This document shows positions 58,590-64,000 of a DNA stretch of 64,000 bases, one piece after another. Source of the stretch: AC-37 sp036389835 (GTDB lineage Bacteria; Actinomycetota; Thermoleophilia; Solirubrobacterales; Thermoleophilaceae); contig DASVWC010000105.1 in NCBI GenBank assembly GCA_036389835.1, forward strand, positions 1-64,000. Direction: 5' to 3'. Both the position numbers and the translations under genes were made by a program. Within the stretch, counting starts at the first letter, position 1. Each line of letters starts with the position of its first letter. Below the pieces are notes generated by a model that worked only from the letters and a program-made list of their open reading frames with translations, searched no databases and was not told where the DNA came from.

Positions 58590-59430
58590 AGTCGGCCCAC
58601 GAGGACGTACCGTCCTCGGCGACCTCGATGACGCTCACGCCCGGCCGGTCGCCGTCGGTCGTCACCCACGGGAAGACGACGAACCCCTGGCCGCTGTGGC
58701 GCCACGCGCCGAGGGACCGCTGCGGGTACAGCGCGCGGCTGAGCACGCCGACGTCCCAGTCGAAGGTGAAGAGAAGCGCGTCACCCGCCTTCTCGGAGAG
58801 GTGGGCGTCGAAGTAGTCCTGGATCTCCTTAACGTCGCTTCGCGGCGGAGTGTCGTAGAGCGACTCGCCCAGCTTGCCGTAGGCGCCGCGAATGACACCG
58901 GTCGCCTGGTCGAACTCCTGGTCCGGGTTCAGGCGCTCGGCAGTCGCGATCGCGGCCGCACGAAGCCTGGTCTCGCTGCTCGCGAACGGGAAGAGGTGAT
59001 CGGGCCCCATGCGCGAGTAGAGCGCCTCGAGCACGGCGGGATGGCGCGTGCGGCAGGCGGCGATCATCGGGCTGAACTCGTTCATCCGGAGGGCACGCAG
59101 GAGGGCCTGCCCGGTCATTCCGTAAGTCACGCGCTGGCGCCTGTACCTCTGCGACACGCCGCCCGCGTCGAGATACAGGATCGCGCCGATGCCGCTGACC
59201 TGCCAGAGCCGGTAGGCGACGAAGCCGATGTCCGCGCCGTCGAGCCTGGCCAGGAAGAGGCCCGACAATCCGGTCAACGCGTCGCCGTCACGACTCCACA
59301 TCGGGCTCATGTCGATCCCGAACGCCTCCGAGTCCACGCGGATGAGGCGCTCGGCCAGCTCCGCCCGCCGCGCTGTGTCAAGGCTGGCATCCACCGGCCA
59401 GTGCTCGACCGTTGCCTGGGCCTCCGTCAT
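58582..59430 (-). CDS. GNAT-like acyltransferase
   Basis: 282 residues. The N-terminal half shows a GNAT pattern: LAERLIRVDSEAFG, LFLARLDGADIGFVAYRLW, then LDAGGVSQRYRRQRVTYGMTGQALLRAL in the acetyl-CoA loop position. The C-terminal ~110 residues are not typical. This half is longer than a minimal GNAT and might be a second degenerate GNAT repeat. It could transfer an acyl or aminoacyl group to or from the adjacent carrier domain. Its start overlaps the A-T gene stop (ATGA). Confidence 0.65.
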   Translation of the reverse strand: MTEAQATVEHWPVDASLDTARRAELAERLIRVDSEAFGIDMSPMWSRDGDALTGLSGLFLARLDGADIGFVAYRLWQVSGIGAILYLDAGGVSQRYRRQRVTYGMTGQALLRALRMNEFSPMIAACRTRHPAVLEALYSRMGPDHLFPFASSETRLRAAAIATAERLNPDQEFDQATGVIRGAYGKLGESLYDTPPRSDVKEIQDYFDAHLSEKAGDALLFTFDWDVGVLSRALYPQRSLGAWRHSGQGFVVFPWVTTDGDRPGVSVIEVAEDGTSSWADYE

Positions 59431-61202
59431 CCGCCGAGCGCGACGCGCTTGGACAGGTCCCGGATGGTGCGGGCCTCGAAGACGTCCTGAACCGTCAGGA
59501 GCAGACCGGCCTCACGTGCCCTGGTCCTGAGTGCGACCACCTTGATCGAGTTCCCCCCGACCAGGAAGAAGTCGTCGGTCACGCCGAAGTCCGAGTGATG
59601 CAGGACGCTGGCCCACAGGCGTTGCAGCTCCTCCTCCACGTCGTTCTCGGGCTCCCCGCGCTCCGTGCTGACGGGGGTGACGGCCTGCGACCGGAGGGTC
59701 TCGTACGCAACCTTCCCGTTCGGCAGCCGCGGAAGGCGCTTGAGGAGGCGAAGATCGGCCGGGACCATCGCGCGCGGAAGGACCGCCGACGTCCTCGCCC
59801 GGATGGCGTCGATCGACAGGTCCACCCCGGCATCGGGCACGACGAACCCGGCCATGCCGCCGCCGTCCTGCGCTGGGCACACGACGGCGGCTTCACGCAC
59901 CCCCTCGATTCCGCCCAGCGCGGACTCGACCTCGTCGAGCTCGACCCGGACCCCGTGGACCTTCACCTGGCGATCGGCGCGGCCGAGGAACTCGAGCCGC
60001 CCGAGCGCGTCGAACCGGCCGATGTCGCCCGTGGCATAGAGCCGCTCATCCGTGTCGCCGGGCCCGCGGGGGTTGGTGATGAAGCGTCGTGCCGTCAGGT
60101 CGGGATCGCCGCGGTAGCCGCGGGCGACGGTCGGGCCCTTGATGTGTAACTCCCCGGGCAGGCCGGGGGCGACCACCGCTCTCTGCTCGTCGAGAAGGAT
60201 CAGCTCGACGTCGCGTATCGGGAGGCCTATCGGCACGCGAGGAGCCTCGCCGTCCACCGGCGAGCAGCGATGGGCCGCCGCCCACACGGTCGCCTCGGTC
60301 GGGCCGTACTCGTTCACGAGCTCGACGTCCGGAAGCCGGGCCATGTGCGCTCTCACGAGCGCCGGCAGACAGGCTTCGCCGGCCACGACGATCCGCCGCA
60401 GGCTGTCCGGAAGGTCGTGCTCCGCCAGCAACGCGCTGTAGTAGGACGGGACGCACAGGAGCTGCGTCACCTGGTGGCGGGTCAGAAGATCGACCAGAGC
60501 GCCGGTGTCCTCCAGGGTCGCGCTGTCCGGAACGACGAGTGACCCCCCGGAGCACAGCGAACCGAAGATCACGCCCACGGAGCTGTCGAAGGCCATCGAC
60601 GGGATGAGCGCCGAACGGTGGGTCGCCAGGTCGCCGTAGAACGACTCGCGGGCGCGGGTGGACGCGAGCAGGTTGGCCGCCGTCACCTCGACGCCCTTGG
60701 GGGCGCCGGTGGACCCCGAGGTGTAGAGGATGTAGGCGAGTGCGTCGCCGGGCGCCGGCGAAGCGGGACCTGGCTCGACGAACGTGTCGTGCCCGGACTG
60801 GATGGATGCGCCCCACCCCAGGTACGCCACGCTGCGAGCGCGTGCTATCGGCGAGGTCCTGTCCGTGTCGGGACCGACGAGGATCTGCGCGCCGCTGTGG
60901 GTCAGGCAGGCGGCGTTGCGCTGCAGCGGATAGCCGGGGTCGAGCGGCACGTACGGTCGCCGAGCCAGTTGACAGGCGCAGATCGCGACGACCGCCTCGA
61001 CACAGCGATGCGTAAGTATCGCGACCGGCGACGCCTCGTCGCCAGCACGCTGGATCTCGGCAGCCAGGGCGGCGCTCGCGCCGGCAAGCTCACGGTAGGT
61101 CAGGACGCGGGTGTCGCTCACGAGCGCCGCCGACTCCGGCTCGCGGCCGGCCGCGTCCGCCAGCAACTCCGCGACGCTCGCGGCCTCCGCGACCGACATC
61201 AC
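59427..61202 (-). CDS. Stand-alone NRPS adenylation-thiolation didomain
   Basis: 591 residues. Adenylation domain motifs are complete: LAYILYTSGSTGAPKGVEV (A3), FDSSVGVIFGSLCSGG (A4), NEYGPTEATVW (A5), YATGDIGRFDALGRLEFLGRADRQVKVHG (A7-A8) and LPNGKVAY (A10 Lys). The C-terminal thiolation domain has DDFFLVGGNSIKVVALR with the carrier Ser. No condensation domain is present. Read by eye, the specificity residues appear to be D-S-G-C-V-A-E-V-W-K, which I cannot assign to an amino acid. Start GTG 61202 overlaps the oxygenase stop; ATG 61199 is an alternative. It likely holds an amino acid as thioester for hydroxylation by the upstream enzyme. Confidence 0.93.
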   Translation of the reverse strand: MMSVAEAASVAELLADAAGREPESAALVSDTRVLTYRELAGASAALAAEIQRAGDEASPVAILTHRCVEAVVAICACQLARRPYVPLDPGYPLQRNAACLTHSGAQILVGPDTDRTSPIARARSVAYLGWGASIQSGHDTFVEPGPASPAPGDALAYILYTSGSTGAPKGVEVTAANLLASTRARESFYGDLATHRSALIPSMAFDSSVGVIFGSLCSGGSLVVPDSATLEDTGALVDLLTRHQVTQLLCVPSYYSALLAEHDLPDSLRRIVVAGEACLPALVRAHMARLPDVELVNEYGPTEATVWAAAHRCSPVDGEAPRVPIGLPIRDVELILLDEQRAVVAPGLPGELHIKGPTVARGYRGDPDLTARRFITNPRGPGDTDERLYATGDIGRFDALGRLEFLGRADRQVKVHGVRVELDEVESALGGIEGVREAAVVCPAQDGGGMAGFVVPDAGVDLSIDAIRARTSAVLPRAMVPADLRLLKRLPRLPNGKVAYETLRSQAVTPVSTERGEPENDVEEELQRLWASVLHHSDFGVTDDFFLVGGNSIKVVALRTRAREAGLLLTVQDVFEARTIRDLSKRVALGG

Positions 61203-62170
61203 GAGGCGCAGGGGTCGGACATCGCCACGACGATCCTGCGCTCGCCCTCGTAGGGGTGCCGCCCGTGAGCGACGGTCATGTTGTCGAGTAGCAGGAGATC
61301 GCCGGCCTGCCAGGCGACGCTTCGCGAGACTGCGGCGTACGCCGACGCGATCGACGCGATCTCCTCGGCCGAGAAGGGCGAGCCGTCGCCGTAGTAGGTG
61401 TTGAACGGAAGCTCGTCCTCGGCGAACACCTCGAGCAGTGCCTCGCGCGTGTCCTCGTCGCGCCGGTGGATGTTGAAGAAGGCTGCGTGGTTGAACCAGA
61501 GCTCATCACCGGTGACGGGATGCGTGCGGATAGCGGGGCGATGCTGGACGGTGCGCAGCCGATCGTCGCCGAGCCATTCGAGGTCGATGCCGTTCTCGGA
61601 GCAGTAGCTCTCCACCGCCGCGCGGTCCGAGGTCTGGAAGGTCTCCTCCCACGAGAGGCCGAAGCCGGCGTTGTAGTTGCGCACGTAGCGAACTCCGAGC
61701 CGGCGTGCCTTGTCGACGATCTCCGCGGGGATCCTGGCCATCACCTCCCTGGTGTCCGCGATTGGCGTGTCTCCACCGCGCTCGGCGGGCGTCACACAGC
61801 CGAACCAGATGCGAAGCGGCCACTGAAGCCAGTAGGTGCCCTCGTTGTGCAGAACGATCTCCTGATCCGCCGGGAACGAGGTGGACTCGTAGACCTTGTC
61901 GGCCAGCTCCGCCCGCGGCGTCGATCGGTCGACGTACTCCAGGCGCTCGCTGTCGGCCGCCGCGACGATGTCCTGCAAAAGCCCGGCGTCGAGGTCCCCG
62001 ATGCCGCGCATCAGAACGGCGCGGCTCGTGAGCAGGTGGCGATCGAGCTCACCCCTGCTCTCGGCGATCCAGCCCACGACGTCGTCGGAAGGCACCTCCA
62101 GGGTCAGGAGGGCGGTGGGCTCGCTCGAGTCGGGCGGATCCGTAGTCGCGCCCTCAGGCCACCGAGTCAC
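61199..62170 (-). CDS. SyrP-like Fe(II)/2-oxoglutarate-dependent hydroxylase
   Basis: 323 residues of the TauD/SyrP group. The iron site is HNE in IVLHNEGTYWLQWP (an HxE variant) with the distal His in MTVAHGRHPYEGERRIVVAM, whose Arg binds 2-oxoglutarate. SyrP hydroxylates Asp while it is tethered to a thiolation domain, which fits the A-T protein encoded next. GTG 62170 is chosen because GGGAG lies 8 nt upstream; the open frame further upstream has no support. It heads the leftward operon. Confidence 0.9.
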   Translation of the reverse strand: MTRWPEGATTDPPDSSEPTALLTLEVPSDDVVGWIAESRGELDRHLLTSRAVLMRGIGDLDAGLLQDIVAAADSERLEYVDRSTPRAELADKVYESTSFPADQEIVLHNEGTYWLQWPLRIWFGCVTPAERGGDTPIADTREVMARIPAEIVDKARRLGVRYVRNYNAGFGLSWEETFQTSDRAAVESYCSENGIDLEWLGDDRLRTVQHRPAIRTHPVTGDELWFNHAAFFNIHRRDEDTREALLEVFAEDELPFNTYYGDGSPFSAEEIASIASAYAAVSRSVAWQAGDLLLLDNMTVAHGRHPYEGERRIVVAMSDPCAS

Positions 62171-62594
62171 TCGTCCACTCCCGATAAGTCCCGCCCCCCC
62201 GCTGGCCCCTGGGAGGAGGCTCAGCCGTCGCGAGCGCGGAGACTTACAAAGACAATCGGCCGACACAACCCCCCCAATAAGCGGGGCTTTTCGTGGGGCG
62301 TCCCGCGCCAGGAAGGCCCGGACCCTCCTAGCTGAGAGGGCCAGCCGCACCGGGAGCGCAGCGCGCGATCAGCGGTCGGCCGGTGCCCCAGCGACCACGG
62401 TGATACCGCCTTCGGGCACCCCGCTCTCGTGCCACTGGGCCATGTGGAAGACCGCGGCGCTTCGCGGCTCGAGGTTCGAGTGGTCGAACTGCAGCACGCG
62501 GTTTGACCTGACGCGGGACCAGCCGTCGGTCTCGCCGTAGAGCCGGCCGCGGGTAGGCCGCGCATCGGCTAGGGAACGGGATTACGCTCGCACT
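62171..62594. other. Divergent promoter region between the A-T operon and the Mur ligase-like gene
   Basis: 424 bp. The part next to 62170 carries a leader with short C/G hairpin potential near 62264-62290 and possible weak promoter boxes for the leftward operon. The part 62369-62571 contains a coding-like fragment on the minus strand, listed separately. No other gene is evident. Confidence 0.5.
62369..62571 (-). pseudogene. Coding-like fragment without a start codon
   Basis: About 67 codons in one minus-strand frame ending in TGA at 62371-62369 have strong third-position GC bias. The translation is not low-complexity, with pieces RLYGETDGWSRVRSNRV and VFHMAQWHESGVPEGG. Upstream, a TAA interrupts the frame and no ATG, GTG or TTG with a ribosome site is available. 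It may be the 3' end of a deleted gene. I do not recognise the protein. Confidence 0.35.
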
Positions 62595-64000
62595 GTGCAA
62601 GCGGCTGCGGACGCCCCTCAACCCCGCCAGGCACCGATTGCCCATCTTCTCGGGATCTTGGGGCAGGGCCAATCGTCGCTGGCCGGATGGCTGGTGGGCA
62701 CCGGCACCTCGGTCACCGGGCAGGACAGGCTTCGTCCCGACCCCGAGGATCCGCTGCATCGGGTCGTGACACGGCTGGGGATCGACGTCCAGCAGGACGG
62801 CGACTCACTTGCTTCTACGCCGGATGTCGTCGTTCCGGCGTCTTACGTGCCCGACGACCATCCAGCGCTCCTCACAGCGCACCGGAGGGGCATCCGCGTT
62901 ATCCGGCGACTCGAGATGCTGCAGCGGACGCTCGCCGCGCGCCACGCGGTCATCGCCGTTGCAGGTGGTACGGGGAAGTCGACGACCACAGCTCTGCTTC
63001 ACCAGCTCCTGCGGCGCGATCGTCCGGCCGGCCTGTACGTCGCGGCCGCGTGCCCTCACCTCGACGATCTCAACTACGAGGTCACGTCGTCGGGCCTGGC
63101 CGTGGTCGAGGCGTGCGAGTTCAAGCGCGAGTTTCTGGCCTTGCGGCCTGCGGCAACAATCGTCACGAACCTGCTCTGGGGTGACCACGCGGACTACTAC
63201 GCCTCACAGGCGGCGATGCACGAGGCATTCGCGAGCCTGCTCGCCCGCTCTCCCCTGGTCGTCGTAAACGCCGGCGATGAGGATCTGCTGTGCCTCTCGC
63301 GGGATGTGGCTCCCGAGCAGATGGTGTCTGTCGGTGAGACGGCCGGCGACTGGCGCGTAGTGGTGCGCACGCTGGGTGGAGCGGGTACGAGCCTGGATCT
63401 CATCCACGGAGCGACGACTCATCGTCTGCGCTCGCCACTGGTGGGCAGGCACAACGCGCTGAACTTGGCCCTCGCGGCGGTCGCGTGTGTCGAGTTGGGC
63501 GAGCCGGGCGTGTTCGAGGCTCTTCGGGCGGACATGTCATTGCAGGTGCCGCGCCGTCGCGTGGAGCCAATTGGAGTGGCCGAGAGCGGTGGGCTCGTCG
63601 TGGACGACTACGCTCATAATCCGGTCCAGCTCTCCGCTGGCATCGACTCGGTGAGGCTGCGATGGCCGGAGCGGAGGGTGGTCTGCATCTTCCAGCCATC
63701 AGTCCACTCCCGGGTCCGACTCCAGCTCGACGAGCTCTGCCGAGCGCTCGCGGCGGCGGACGCGGTCGGAGTGCTGCCGATCCAGAACGGCTCACTCGAC
63801 GACGAGAGCGACCGGACCCAGGTCAGCTCCGCCGACCTGATCTCGGCGCTCACAGATTCTGGCTCGCGAGCGATTCCCCTCGAGGATCAGGCCGCTGCGG
63901 TCACCTTCGGCGTCACAGCCTGCGATCGGGGGGCGGCCGTGTACGTGGCTGGCTCCCGACGCGCAGCGGTGCTCGCCCGCAACATGGCTGCTGCTCTTGG
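62595..64000 (+). CDS. MurC-like Mur ligase family protein (partial)
   Basis: 468 codons visible, open at the right edge. N-terminal Rossmann-like part (HLLGILGQGQSSLAGWL), then the ATP-binding loop AGGTGKSTTTALLHQLL (a variant of GTHGKTTT), RLEMLQRTLA before it, VTNLLWGDHADYY in the central domain, GRHNALNLALAAVACVELG, and the C-terminal VVDDYAHNPVQLSAGIDSVR...FQPSVHSRVR, all in MurC/Mpl order. Mur ligases join amino acids to a carboxylate via an acyl phosphate. Being next to a stand-alone A-T operon rather than cell-wall genes, it is more likely a specialised amide-forming ligase. GTG 62595 is the most likely start, but no strong ribosome site is visible. Confidence 0.88.
   Translation, partial: MQAAADAPQPRQAPIAHLLGILGQGQSSLAGWLVGTGTSVTGQDRLRPDPEDPLHRVVTRLGIDVQQDGDSLASTPDVVVPASYVPDDHPALLTAHRRGIRVIRRLEMLQRTLAARHAVIAVAGGTGKSTTTALLHQLLRRDRPAGLYVAAACPHLDDLNYEVTSSGLAVVEACEFKREFLALRPAATIVTNLLWGDHADYYASQAAMHEAFASLLARSPLVVVNAGDEDLLCLSRDVAPEQMVSVGETAGDWRVVVRTLGGAGTSLDLIHGATTHRLRSPLVGRHNALNLALAAVACVELGEPGVFEALRADMSLQVPRRRVEPIGVAESGGLVVDDYAHNPVQLSAGIDSVRLRWPERRVVCIFQPSVHSRVRLQLDELCRALAAADAVGVLPIQNGSLDDESDRTQVSSADLISALTDSGSRAIPLEDQAAAVTFGVTACDRGAAVYVAGSRRAAVLARNMAAAL

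Noticed and set aside
1..64000. CRISPR arrays, insertion sequences and complete tRNA or rRNA genes
   Set aside because: I looked for regularly spaced repeats, transposase or integrase motifs and RNA gene landmarks and saw none beyond the tRNA-Phe remnant.

Overview
The window is very GC-rich DNA with strongly GC-biased third codon positions. GTG starts are frequent and there are many 4-bp ATGA/GTGA stop-start overlaps. The gene content (a SARP-type regulator, an LmbU-type regulator, very large cyclase-like/ATPase/LuxR regulators, fatty acyl-AMP ligase chemistry and modular polyketide synthase) points to an actinobacterium. A soil lineage such as Thermoleophilia/Solirubrobacterales would fit, but this is inference and no marker gene in the window settles it. 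Most of the window is specialised-metabolism DNA, interrupted by a DNA-repair operon and a possible conflict or defence module.

Left part (1-7.3 kb): the start of a modular type I PKS read leftwards off the window, with a decarboxylating loading module (KSQ-AT-ACP) followed by the next KS. A divergent acyl-CoA carboxylase beta subunit could supply its extender units. Then come a small membrane protein, a MaoC-like hotdog protein and a secreted phospholipase D-like protein. Regulatory block (7.4-15.6 kb): two tandem paralogous ~1120-residue regulators (degenerate nucleotide-cyclase domain, NB-ARC-like ATPase, helical repeats, LuxR HTH), a 128-residue LuxR protein between them, and a divergent LmbU-family regulator. 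Three of these four genes carry near-identical bipartite promoter elements with identical internal spacing.

Lipid cluster (15.6-25.9 kb): an MFS exporter, a flavin-dependent oxidoreductase, and a tightly overlapping leftward operon. The operon reads ubiquitin-like sulfur-carrier protein, hotdog protein, acyl-CoA dehydrogenase, ACP, acyl-CoA dehydrogenase-methyltransferase fusion, and fatty acyl-AMP ligase. Together these look like activation, ACP loading and desaturation of a fatty acyl chain. Repair operon (26.2-32.4 kb): a leftward operon of sigma-like factor, two unknown proteins, ImmA/IrrE-type metalloprotease, SbcD and SbcC, ending in a strong hairpin terminator. A perfect LexA/SOS box lies at its upstream edge, shared with a divergent LuxR-type regulator.

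Second biosynthetic operon (33.0-41.5 kb, leftward): ABC transporter pair, GNAT, acyl-CoA dehydrogenase, FlK-like thioesterase, Fe(II)/2-oxoglutarate oxygenase, SDR, class III aminotransferase, and a remarkable KAS III-PAS-LuxR fusion protein. It is followed by a 1072-residue SARP regulator (41.5-44.7 kb). Possible conflict module (45.2-54.9 kb, rightward): small membrane protein, vWA-domain membrane protein, tubulin-superfamily GTPase-like protein, large membrane protein and SIR2-domain protein. It ends next to a 3' remnant of a tRNA-Phe gene at 55.1 kb, a classic integration scar.

Third biosynthetic operon (55.4-62.2 kb, leftward): SyrP-like hydroxylase, stand-alone NRPS A-T didomain, GNAT-like protein, FkbM methyltransferase, type II thioesterase and a DrrAB-like ABC exporter. 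A divergent MurC-like amide ligase runs off the right edge. No rRNA, complete tRNA, CRISPR array, integrase or transposase was seen. All calls come from reading the sequence without database searches.
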